Below are positions 46,545-54,090 of a stretch of 64,000 nt of DNA, piece after piece. This DNA is from Leptothoe spongobia TAU-MAC 1115. Lineage in GTDB: Bacteria > Cyanobacteriota > Cyanobacteriia > Phormidesmidales > Phormidesmidaceae. The notes below the pieces were generated by a model. The model saw only the letters and a list, made by a program, of their open reading frames with translations. It was not told the DNA's origin and searched no databases. The translations under genes and the position numbers were made by a program. Location of the stretch: contig NZ_JADOES010000029.1 of the NCBI RefSeq assembly GCF_018739885.1, positions 1 through 64,000 on the forward strand, read 5' to 3'. Numbering within the stretch: position 1 is the first letter of the stretch; each line of letters begins with the position of its first letter.

Positions 46545-46882
46545 GTGTGCACTCGGTAGCCCAAGCGATAGGGCAAAAGCTATATTTTTACCTCAGTAGC
46601 TTCAGTGAAATTATACAAACCCTCCAGTAAAGTTGCTTCAACTCCCTTGGGGCTGACATAAAATCAAACATTGTTATGGTCCCTGTGGCGATTAGGAACA
46701 ATTTCTGTAGATCAAGCCATTGTTTCTAACGTCTTCTGAGCAGAGGATTTCAGTCGTTGCTTAAGACCTCACCCATGACTAGTGTTAAGGTTTCAAGCAA
46801 CGACACATTGTTGAATTTTTGTGACAAATTCAAACATGCCGCTAACTCAAACGCTGGCCTGGCTGAGTGAAAATACTAAAGC
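46545..46882. other. intergenic region with a 10-bp inverted repeat
   Basis: GTCGTTGCTT (46753-46762) and AAGCAACGAC (46795-46804) form a perfect 10-bp inverted repeat 32 bases apart. It lies behind the debranching-enzyme gene (minus), so it could be part of a terminator structure or a protein site. No gene is seen. Confidence 0.45.
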
Positions 46883-49195
46883 TCACACCTCGATCACGAC
46901 TTGGAGGTTGCCCCGCTTTCCTACCACCCGACAGGCGGTTGCTTCCTGGGAACGCTCAAACTCCAGATCGAGCAGCGTGTGCCCCACCTTAAAATTTTTC
47001 AGCGACATATAGTTCACTGAGGCTGGCAATGTGGGCTGTACAACCCGCAAACAGTTATTGGGCACGTCCGGTACAAGATTCACCATAATCTGCAAGAGCT
47101 GAAAGACCGTGCCGGTGGCCCAAGCTTGAGGTGAACAGGCCACCGGATACCGCACCGGGCTGCCGGTGGGCGTCCGATTAAAACCACAGAACAGTTCAGG
47201 GGGACACTGATAGGGTTGCTGAGTGGTCATGTCGAAAATGCCCTGGGCGATTTCGAGGGCCTGCTCTGTAAATCCCAGCGATCGCAACCCCGCCGCAATC
47301 ATGCCATTGTCGTGGGGCCATACGGAACCGACATGATACCCCATGGGATTGTAGGCGACAGAAGTGCTACTCAGGGTACGAATGCCCCAACCACTAAACA
47401 TGTCAGGGGCCTGCAATCGTTCCGCCACACTGCGGGATTTTTCGGGAGAAATAATTCCTGACCCGAGGCAGTGCCCTGGATTAGAGGTGATGCTGTCTAT
47501 CGGCTGGCCGTTGCCATCTAAGGCCAGGGCAAAATAGCCCTGATCGGAGAGCCAGAAATCTTGCTCAAAGCGTTCCTTGAGGGCTTTGGCTTCGGCTCGC
47601 CAGCGATCGCTCAAGTCCGGTCGCTGCTGGAGGCTGGCCAGGGAACTCAATTGCGCTTTGGCTGCGTAGACATAGCCTTGGACCTCCGCTAGGGCTATAG
47701 CACCCTCGGCCAGGTTGCCCTTGGCATCTACAATGCAGTCATCAGAATCCTTCCAACCCTGGTTATGTAAGCCCCCAGAAGATTTGCACTCGTAGGTGAC
47801 ATAGCCAGTTTTCTCGCAGCTGCGGTCGATCCAGGCCATCGCTGCCAGGGCATGTTCCCAAAGCTGGTCGAGCAGGGTGCGATCGCCTTTCCAGGCATAG
47901 TAATCGGCATAGAGCATCAGCCACAGCGGTGTGGCATCCACCGTGCCGTAATAAGGGGTGTGGGGCACTTCCCCCGCACGAGACATTTCTCCCAAGCGCA
48001 GCTCGTGGAGAATTTTACCCGGTTCTTCCTCGCGCCAGTCATTTTGCACCTGGCCCTGATACTCAGCCAGGACAGTCAGGGTTTGCCGGGCCAGGGCAGG
48101 ATTAAACATCAGGGTCTGCATGGCTGCAATCAGCGAGTCACGGCCAAACAGGGTGGCGAACCAGGGAATCCCCGCCGATAGAATTTTCCCTCCCCCAACG
48201 GTTTGCCCGAGCAGATAGGTATCTTGCTCTGCCCGCTCGATGATTTGGTTAAACGCTTGATTATCCGTCCGAATACAGGTAACACCATCGCGCCATTGCT
48301 GTTCTTCCATGGTTTCCGCAGCGACAGCCTGATGTAGGGTGGCTGGAATGCTGACCAAAGAAGCCGGGTGGTTGTCTAAAAAAGGCTGTAGACGATAGCC
48401 CAAAGTCTGGGTGGCATGGGGTTGTAGCTTCACCTGCCAGATCGCAGTATACCCCTTAACCTGATCGGGCTGCCGCTGATAAAAGTGAATCCTAGACTCC
48501 ATGAGTAACTGGTCCACCCCTTGATAGGCCAGGGTAAGTTCTTCTCCCTCCCCGTTGATGAAGCCATCATTAAAAACAGGAACCGGCTTAGACGTTTCTT
48601 CTGCCAGGCGCACCGGACGGAGTTTTGTCCCGGTTTGCTGCCGCACTTTCCCTCGAATTTCAAACAGATCGGCAAAATCAGCCTCAAAACTGAGACTCAG
48701 CTCAAATTCAACTGGCTGAGTGTTGTAGTTAGTTAGGGTAAGCTCTTCAAATAATCCGCCTTGTAGTACCAGATCGCGCTGAATGCCAATGGTTTCAGCC
48801 TGGAGCGATGCGCGGTTGTCGTCACCAACAATGTAGGGGTTGGCACACAACACCGACAGGGCAAATCCCCGCTGGGCTGTACTGCTTAACAAAATGGGTG
48901 GCTGCCCTTCAAATTGGAGTTCTAAGCGACTTAGAAACCGAGTATCGCGACAAAATAGACCGAGGCTAGAGGTGATTTGATCGTCCAGACAGCCGGAGAT
49001 ATTGCCCAGGGTATCGGCAATCAAAAACAAATCGTTGTCCTTAAGCGTTAGGGTATGTTGCTGCCGCTTAATGGTAGTGCAGGGCCACTCTGGAATCGGT
49101 ACTTGCTGTGCGGGGGCAAAGGTGCGGCCATCCAACTCTACGATTTCTAAAACGGCTTCGACTGAGTTCTCACTTGGGTTGGCAGCATCTGCCAT
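46883..49195 (-). CDS. amylo-alpha-1,6-glucosidase (glycogen debranching family)
   Basis: The gene encodes 770 residues. The N-terminal ~230 residues are the beta-sandwich N domain of bacterial debranching enzymes (LFLIADTLGNISG, GLFCRDTRFLSRLELQFEG). The (alpha/alpha)6 barrel includes GIPWFATLFGRDSLIAAMQTL, the catalytic-side GLHNQGWKDSDDCIVDAKGNL and GYHVGSVWPHDNGMIA. Proteins of this kind remove alpha-1,6 branches or act on related oligosaccharides. The gene begins 26 bases behind the GT4 glycosyltransferase, so the pair is probably one transcript. Cytoplasmic. Exact substrate not certain, as related proteins act on other glucosides. Confidence 0.88.
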   Translation of the reverse strand: MADAANPSENSVEAVLEIVELDGRTFAPAQQVPIPEWPCTTIKRQQHTLTLKDNDLFLIADTLGNISGCLDDQITSSLGLFCRDTRFLSRLELQFEGQPPILLSSTAQRGFALSVLCANPYIVGDDNRASLQAETIGIQRDLVLQGGLFEELTLTNYNTQPVEFELSLSFEADFADLFEIRGKVRQQTGTKLRPVRLAEETSKPVPVFNDGFINGEGEELTLAYQGVDQLLMESRIHFYQRQPDQVKGYTAIWQVKLQPHATQTLGYRLQPFLDNHPASLVSIPATLHQAVAAETMEEQQWRDGVTCIRTDNQAFNQIIERAEQDTYLLGQTVGGGKILSAGIPWFATLFGRDSLIAAMQTLMFNPALARQTLTVLAEYQGQVQNDWREEEPGKILHELRLGEMSRAGEVPHTPYYGTVDATPLWLMLYADYYAWKGDRTLLDQLWEHALAAMAWIDRSCEKTGYVTYECKSSGGLHNQGWKDSDDCIVDAKGNLAEGAIALAEVQGYVYAAKAQLSSLASLQQRPDLSDRWRAEAKALKERFEQDFWLSDQGYFALALDGNGQPIDSITSNPGHCLGSGIISPEKSRSVAERLQAPDMFSGWGIRTLSSTSVAYNPMGYHVGSVWPHDNGMIAAGLRSLGFTEQALEIAQGIFDMTTQQPYQCPPELFCGFNRTPTGSPVRYPVACSPQAWATGTVFQLLQIMVNLVPDVPNNCLRVVQPTLPASVNYMSLKNFKVGHTLLDLEFERSQEATACRVVGKRGNLQVVIEV

Positions 49196-49221
49196 GGTCG
49201 TGGGGCTCCATTGATTACCTT

Positions 49222-50301
49222 TTATTTAGAGATAGGCGTGGCTATCCATCGTGGTTCATTATGGTCAATGCGATCGCTAATCAGCTTACGGTAGACTGCT
49301 TCATAGTCGTCCACCATGCGCTCAACACTAAAATTTACCGCCACATGCCTGCGGCAGGCATAGCGACTGAGCTGATGCACCTGCGCTACCGCCTCAACGC
49401 AATCCTCAATGCTGTGGCAGAGAAACCCGGTCTTGCCGTCAGCAATTACCTCGGAGGCTGAGCCCATCGCTATGGCAATAACAGGGGTGCCACTGGCCAT
49501 GGACTCGGTCATTACTAAACCAAACGGTTCAGGCCAGGTGATGGGGAATAACGTGGCCATGGCCTTACCCATTAACTCTTGCTTAAGGCCATGGCTGACC
49601 TCTCCCAAAAACTCAATTTGCTGACCATCAATGTGAGGGGCTATCTGGTGATCGAAAAAGTCTTTGTTTTCAAAATCAACTTTTCCCGCCATTTTGAGGG
49701 GATAACCGCTACGCTTGGCAATTTCAATCGCTAGATGGGGGCCTTTTTCCATCGACATGCGTCCCAGAAAGGCCAGGTAGGTTGGGGTGTCGGGCCGAGC
49801 GTAAAAATCAAACTGATCAGGTGAGATCGCGTTATGGACCGTGGTCACATAATTTAGTCCCAACTCAGGCCGCTGTTGAGAGTTAGACACACTGACTAAG
49901 TTCTGCCACCGATATTGGCTAAATACTTTTTCAGTCGCGGGGGTAAATGTCCTATGCAGGGTATGAACAACTGGAGTTTGATCCAGATGGGTATAGGGCA
50001 ACGCAGCGGCGTCCATATGGGAGTGAATAATGTCAAACTCCCCCACCTGCTCAAAGACTTTGCCTAACTGCATTTGCTCATAGTAGCCATATTTTGGCGG
50101 CAACACCCCCAGGGAGCGCAGTGCCTGTTCACAGCCCGGTTCTAGTAACGCTGTTGTCTTCGAGTCACCGGAAGCAAACAGCGTTACCTGATGGCCACGA
50201 CGCACCAGTTCTTCTGTCAACAGACTGACAATAAGTTCGGTACCTCCATAAGCCATAGGAGGCACCTGCTCCCACAAAGGTGTAACCTGTGCAACCCGCA
50301 T
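49222..50301 (-). CDS. GT4 family glycosyltransferase
   Basis: The protein is 359 residues from the ATG at 50301, with GGAG six bases upstream; an earlier TTG is unlikely. The GT-B fold is evident: acceptor-side start RVAQVTPLWEQVPPMAYGGTE, interdomain YLAFLGRMSMEKGPHLAIEI, and the donor site with PITWPEPFGLVMTESMASGTPVIA (E(X7)E motif). The glucose or nucleotide-sugar donor is not determined. It lies between OCP (74 bases upstream) and the debranching enzyme (26 bases downstream), which suggests a role in storage glucan or osmolyte metabolism. Confidence 0.88.
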   Translation of the reverse strand: MRVAQVTPLWEQVPPMAYGGTELIVSLLTEELVRRGHQVTLFASGDSKTTALLEPGCEQALRSLGVLPPKYGYYEQMQLGKVFEQVGEFDIIHSHMDAAALPYTHLDQTPVVHTLHRTFTPATEKVFSQYRWQNLVSVSNSQQRPELGLNYVTTVHNAISPDQFDFYARPDTPTYLAFLGRMSMEKGPHLAIEIAKRSGYPLKMAGKVDFENKDFFDHQIAPHIDGQQIEFLGEVSHGLKQELMGKAMATLFPITWPEPFGLVMTESMASGTPVIAIAMGSASEVIADGKTGFLCHSIEDCVEAVAQVHQLSRYACRRHVAVNFSVERMVDDYEAVYRKLISDRIDHNEPRWIATPISK

Positions 50302-50375
50302 ATAAATCTCCAAGCTCGCTAGTTTAGCAAGCCATATGTAAAAACAAACTTAATCGGGGACTCGTAATCAACGTT

Positions 50376-51338
50376 CTACTGAACTCGCTGCAAATCCAGA
50401 AGTTCTTGGGGAGATGCCAGGATATCAATTCCCACAAAGACAATCTTCCCGTCAGGATTGAGCAGGAATCGCCATGCTAAGTTGATGCTAACACCGTCAC
50501 CAAACCAGGGAGTTTGTACATCTCCGAGCACTTTAATTTGGGTGCCCCCACCTTCTAATGGTTCAGAAACGCCTCGCTTTGGTTTCAGCTTCAGCCCATA
50601 GCACTCTTCGCGCATATACGCGAGAATATTTTCCTGACCCACGATGGGTTTCTGGAAAGGTGGATTCAGGGCTCCTTCTTCCACAAATAACGCCACCGCT
50701 GCCTGGAAATCAAAGGCATTCATATTTTCCATATAACTCAGGACCGTCGCATTCTTGATGCCCTTAATGCGGACTTTGGTTCGAGGTGCAGCCTTTTTGG
50801 GGGGAATCAGAGGTTCTTTGACTTTCGGAGTCCCATCCGCTGAAGCATATCCCATATTGGCAACAATATCCTGCAAGATAGTTAGTTGCTGTCCCCCCTC
50901 CAGTGGACGGATATCCTTGAGCCAAACGGATGCCTGTCTAGAGAGTTTATAGCCTTTAGGAATGGGAGCTACGATGTTCTGTTGCATCCATTCACTTAAT
51001 TGATACCAAAACCCCAACTTAACATTTGTGCTAAAAGACGACGAATAAGTCTGGCAGAGGGGCGTATCTGTGTGGTTGACCAGATCGCACATCACCTGCG
51101 TTTGCTCTAACGGTGACATCTGCTTGATTTGAGTCAGGATTTTTTCTGCGAATACCATAGGGACCACTTCCATGGCAGCGGGAATAATGGTCAGTCCCAT
51201 CTCAGTGTAGGTAAACCACAGTAAGGCCAGCTGATCTTCAGCCTTGAGCTGATTGAATGATTGAACCAGTTCTGGGACTGCATTAGCAACCTGAGTGTCA
51301 GGAAAAATGGAACGAGTTTCATCAAGGGTGAATGGCAT
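50376..51338 (-). CDS. ocp: orange carotenoid protein, full length
   Basis: The protein is 320 residues from the ATG at 51338, with GGAG nine bases upstream. Both domains are present: the all-helical carotenoid N-domain (to ~165) and the NTF2-like C-domain (from ~195). Carotenoid-contact residues are kept: Trp41 and Tyr44 in LLWFTYTEM, Trp111 in LGFWYQL (Trp110 in Synechocystis), Tyr in ATVLSYMENM and Trp in INLAWRFLLNP, which hold the keto group. The site of Arg155, needed in OCP1 for the domain salt bridge and phycobilisome binding, is Gln156 here (LTILQDIV). The partner Asp304 is present (FVGIDILAS). So it is either a divergent OCP clade or altered in function. A CrtW gene that could supply the pigment lies 8 kb away; no FRP gene is seen. 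Confidence 0.93.
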   Translation of the reverse strand: MPFTLDETRSIFPDTQVANAVPELVQSFNQLKAEDQLALLWFTYTEMGLTIIPAAMEVVPMVFAEKILTQIKQMSPLEQTQVMCDLVNHTDTPLCQTYSSSFSTNVKLGFWYQLSEWMQQNIVAPIPKGYKLSRQASVWLKDIRPLEGGQQLTILQDIVANMGYASADGTPKVKEPLIPPKKAAPRTKVRIKGIKNATVLSYMENMNAFDFQAAVALFVEEGALNPPFQKPIVGQENILAYMREECYGLKLKPKRGVSEPLEGGGTQIKVLGDVQTPWFGDGVSINLAWRFLLNPDGKIVFVGIDILASPQELLDLQRVQ

Positions 51339-51431
51339 AATTAAAGTCTCCAAATGTCATTGAACAATTGAGTAAATTAAAGCTTGAGTGGAAGAGATAG
51401 GTTGGGTTTCGGAACAAACTATTTCGCCCAC

Positions 51432-51719
51432 CTAGCTGGCGGCAAAGGCAATCCATAGGACTAGAGCAACAAACAAAACAGCCGCGCCCCCCAGAACGAT
51501 ATAACGCCGCTGTTGTTTGGGTGAGGGATACTTGGCTTCATAAACCTCAGGCTCAAGGGCGTAGTTATTGACGATGCCCTCATCGTTTACTCGGTAGCCA
51601 GCTCCCAATGGTTCATTCTGAGATTTGTGCCCAGTCGTGGGCGCTTCAGCGGGGGTAAGCTCACTGCCATCGCTGGGAGAATGGTCAGATGTCTTTTTCT
51701 CTTTATTGGTGTAACTCAT
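51432..51719 (-). CDS. Psb34-like small membrane protein
   Basis: The gene encodes 95 residues. GAGG lies ten bases before the ATG. The second half (RVNDEGIVNNYALEPEVYEA, then one transmembrane helix YIVLGGAAVLFVALVLWIAF) resembles Psb34, the one-helix photosystem II assembly factor. The first ~50 residues are a hydrophilic Ser/Thr/Pro/Glu-rich extension that normal Psb34 (~55-60 residues) lacks. It sits 78 bases downstream of the SPFH gene and 93 bases upstream of OCP, all on the minus strand. Assignment by short motif only. Confidence 0.55.
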   Translation of the reverse strand: MSYTNKEKKTSDHSPSDGSELTPAEAPTTGHKSQNEPLGAGYRVNDEGIVNNYALEPEVYEAKYPSPKQQRRYIVLGGAAVLFVALVLWIAFAAS

Positions 51720-51805
51720 GGTTGTATTACCTCATGCAAGGGTTAAACTAGGAAAACAAAATGAAACATCTAAGTATTTTTCAAATGAAACATCCAGGCT
51801 TAGGG

Positions 51806-52681
51806 TTACTGCTGAACATCACCAAGATTAAATAGAAAAGGCACTGCCGTTTGCTCTTTTCCTCCCATGACTAAGACCTTGGGCATTTGAGAGCCACCAT
51901 CTTTCCAAGCTTGAATCGCCTCTTTTTGCAACACAAGTTGCCCTCCTTCGGCTTTCAACGTTTCGGCTAGCAATCTCTGCGCCTCTGCTTTACCCTTGGC
52001 GCGGTTAATATCAGCCTGGGCCTCTTGCTCTGCTTCTTGGGCGACATAAATGGCTCGTTTGGCTCTCTGTTCAGCAATTTGTTTTTCTTCTACGGCCTTA
52101 GCAAATTCCGGGGAAAAGTCTAAATCGACGACACTCGTATCCAGGACAATAATTCCATATTTTTCGAGTCTCTCGCTTAAGGCGTCATCAAAATCTCGCT
52201 TGAGCTCATTTCTTTTGGTAATCGCTTCTTCTACCGTTCTTCTGGCAGCGGCAATTTTAAATGATTCCTGGGTTTGGGGCGCAATAATTTTAGAAACAAT
52301 ATTGGCTAAGGTCCCTTGGGTTCTACGAATTTCGACCACTAGTAGTGGATCCAGGCGAAAATTAATGGCAAAACGAGCCGATAAATCCTGCAGATCTTTG
52401 GTAGAACTTTCTGCGGGCACTTCAAACTTTTGCACGGTCAGATCGTATATATCCACGACCGAAATCAACGGTGGTTTGAAGTGAATGCCCTCTAATAAAA
52501 CACCATCTCTGGCTTTTCCTAAAACGCTAATAACCCCGGCTTGGCCAGGGTTAAGAACAGCAAAACTGTTAAACCCTAGAAAAAGGATCAAGCTTGCTAA
52601 GATGACGGGCGTTAATAGTTTATTGCTCAAGGAAAATTGATTGTTCAAGTTGTTCTCCAAAGTATATTGCTTTGCCCCCAT
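51806..52681 (-). CDS. SPFH/prohibitin-family membrane protein
   Basis: The gene encodes 291 residues. One N-terminal membrane helix (LLTPVILASLILFLGFNSFAVL) is followed by the SPFH/Band 7 domain (GVISVLGKARDGVLLEGIHFKPP, IYDLTVQKFEVPAESSTKDLQ, ARFAINFRLDP) and a coiled region rich in Ala/Glu/Lys (EEKQIAEQRAKRAIYVAQEAEQEAQADINRAK has this character). Prohibitins form membrane rings that regulate FtsH; an FtsH gene lies 1.4 kb away, so a partnership is plausible. AGGA abuts the ATG directly, so the exact start is not firm. Confidence 0.88.
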   Translation of the reverse strand: MGAKQYTLENNLNNQFSLSNKLLTPVILASLILFLGFNSFAVLNPGQAGVISVLGKARDGVLLEGIHFKPPLISVVDIYDLTVQKFEVPAESSTKDLQDLSARFAINFRLDPLLVVEIRRTQGTLANIVSKIIAPQTQESFKIAAARRTVEEAITKRNELKRDFDDALSERLEKYGIIVLDTSVVDLDFSPEFAKAVEEKQIAEQRAKRAIYVAQEAEQEAQADINRAKGKAEAQRLLAETLKAEGGQLVLQKEAIQAWKDGGSQMPKVLVMGGKEQTAVPFLFNLGDVQQ

Positions 52682-52759
52682 TCCTTAGGAAATCAAGGAT
52701 GATCGCACCTAAGAGTACCGCTCTGATAGAAAGTCTAGTCCAAGCCATGACTTGCAACC

Positions 52760-52939
52760 CTAGGCACTTTTGAGTAAATGCTTAACCAAATTATCCTTGA
52801 TCATCATTTGGCGCGTTATTTCAACTACATACTCCTGCGCCTGCTTCAAACCCAATTCTCTCACTTGTAATGTGATCATTCGGAGTTGAAACTGCTGTTC
52901 TAATGTTAAATCGCCGGGTAGATCTTTTACCTGTTCCAC
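52760..52939 (-). CDS. nblA: NblA-like phycobilisome degradation protein, copy 1
   Basis: The protein is 59 residues from a GTG at 52939; no ATG is available behind the upstream TGA and no strong ribosome binding site is seen, so the start is not firm. The core LTLEQQFQLRMITLQVRELG is followed by LKQAQEYVVEITRQMMIKDN, which is the NblA helix-turn-helix pattern (LEQ.F.LR....QV......QAQE....). NblA dimers bind phycobiliproteins and bring them to the ClpC/ClpP protease when nutrients or light balance require antenna loss. The sequence is divergent from the second NblA at 56415-56612. Confidence 0.75.
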   Translation of the reverse strand: MEQVKDLPGDLTLEQQFQLRMITLQVRELGLKQAQEYVVEITRQMMIKDNLVKHLLKSA

Positions 52940-53061
52940 AATTGTTCTACATAGGGTATGTGCATAGATTGATCACAGTTCAATCCGATTTAAGTCCTGG
53001 AGTATTTTTGCCCCTGTAGGTGCTTTCCCAAGAGTAGCGATAGCCACCCTCGGGAAATGGC

Positions 53062-53463
53062 TTATGCAGGCATTAGCACAGTATCAATGATGTGAATAAC
53101 CCCATTGTCAGCGCCAACATCGGGTGTTGTTACTGTGGCATTATTAATCTTGACGCCATGGGAAGCATCAATTTTCACATCTTCACCTTCAACCGTTTTA
53201 GCGGACTTCAGCTTCGTAACATCAGCCGCCATCACCTTACCTGAAACCACATGATAAGTCAGGATTTTCTTGAGTTGTGGAATATTCTTGAGGAGTCCAT
53301 CCACTGTGCCTTTAGGTAATTTGGCAAAGGCATCATCTGTGGGCGCAAAAACTGTAAAGGGTCCCTTTCCTTTAAGGGTATCGACTAATCCAGCTGCTTT
53401 AACAGCAGCAACCAGCGTGCTGAAAGAGCCGGCATTAACGGCAGTATCAACAATGTCAGCCAT
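53062..53463 (-). CDS. fasciclin domain protein, copy 1
   Basis: The gene encodes 133 residues, all one fasciclin (FAS1) domain: FSTLVAAVKAAGLVDTLKGK, GPFTVFAPTDDAFAKLP, ILTYHVVSGKVMAADV and GVIHIIDTVLMP. No signal peptide or lipobox is present, unlike secreted fasciclins. FAS1 domains mediate adhesion or protein contacts; the cytoplasmic cyanobacterial versions are unassigned. A close paralogue is at 60834-61256. Both starts are preceded by GGTAAATA-like sequence and both lie near protease genes. Confidence 0.9.
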   Translation of the reverse strand: MADIVDTAVNAGSFSTLVAAVKAAGLVDTLKGKGPFTVFAPTDDAFAKLPKGTVDGLLKNIPQLKKILTYHVVSGKVMAADVTKLKSAKTVEGEDVKIDASHGVKINNATVTTPDVGADNGVIHIIDTVLMPA

Positions 53464-53747
53464 GTATTTACCTAATGTTACTAATGTTGTTATCTGCTAA
53501 CGGCATCATCTGTGGTGGATGATCGGCTAACAATGACTAGTATAACAACTCGATGTTTAAGATCACGGTGTATTTGTTGCTTGAGGTCTATATTGGTAGT
53601 TGTTAGCAGTTGCAAGTTGACCAAAAACAACTGAATTGCCTGTAGTCATTGGTTAACCGTAAATATTTTCTTTAGAACGCCTAAAGTAGCGCTAAACACA
53701 ACGACGACAAAAATCACTTTGGCATTAGTGTGTTTAACGCGGTGCAT

Positions 53748-54047
53748 TTAATCAAATACTCCCTCTACGGTTTGCCGAAAAGCAATCAGGGCATGGGTTG
53801 ATTGCAACGGCTTCAGATCTTCGAACAATTGATCAGACCGATCTGATGTGACAATGGTTTTGATTTCAACGTTGGTGTTGTATCCTGCTATATCGCCCAT
53901 CCGTCTACCATGACTGCCTGCACCTTGGGCTGGAATGATCGTATAACCAGATACCCCAAGTTTAGTTAGTACCTTTATCAAGCGATCCTGCAAAACAGCT
54001 TCACCAATCATCGTAACAAGTGTGCCTTTCGCTAAAGAATATGACAT
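53748..54047 (-). CDS. PII-like small protein paired with FtsH
   Basis: The protein is 99 residues from the ATG at 54047 with GGAGG five bases upstream; an ATG at 54065 is possible but lacks such a signal. The alpha/beta pattern and the loop AQGAGSHGRRMGD with KVLTKLGVSGYTIIPAQG correspond to the PII/PII-like fold (compare SbtB and CutA-like regulators). The T-loop region is short. It begins 43 bases behind the FtsH gene, so they are probably co-transcribed. A link between a nucleotide- or carbon-sensing protein and a membrane protease would be an inference; ligand unknown. Confidence 0.7.
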   Translation of the reverse strand: MSYSLAKGTLVTMIGEAVLQDRLIKVLTKLGVSGYTIIPAQGAGSHGRRMGDIAGYNTNVEIKTIVTSDRSDQLFEDLKPLQSTHALIAFRQTVEGVFD

Positions 54048-54090
54048 ATAAACCTCCAAGAACATCTGATGTGTGTAAGAAACTAATCTT

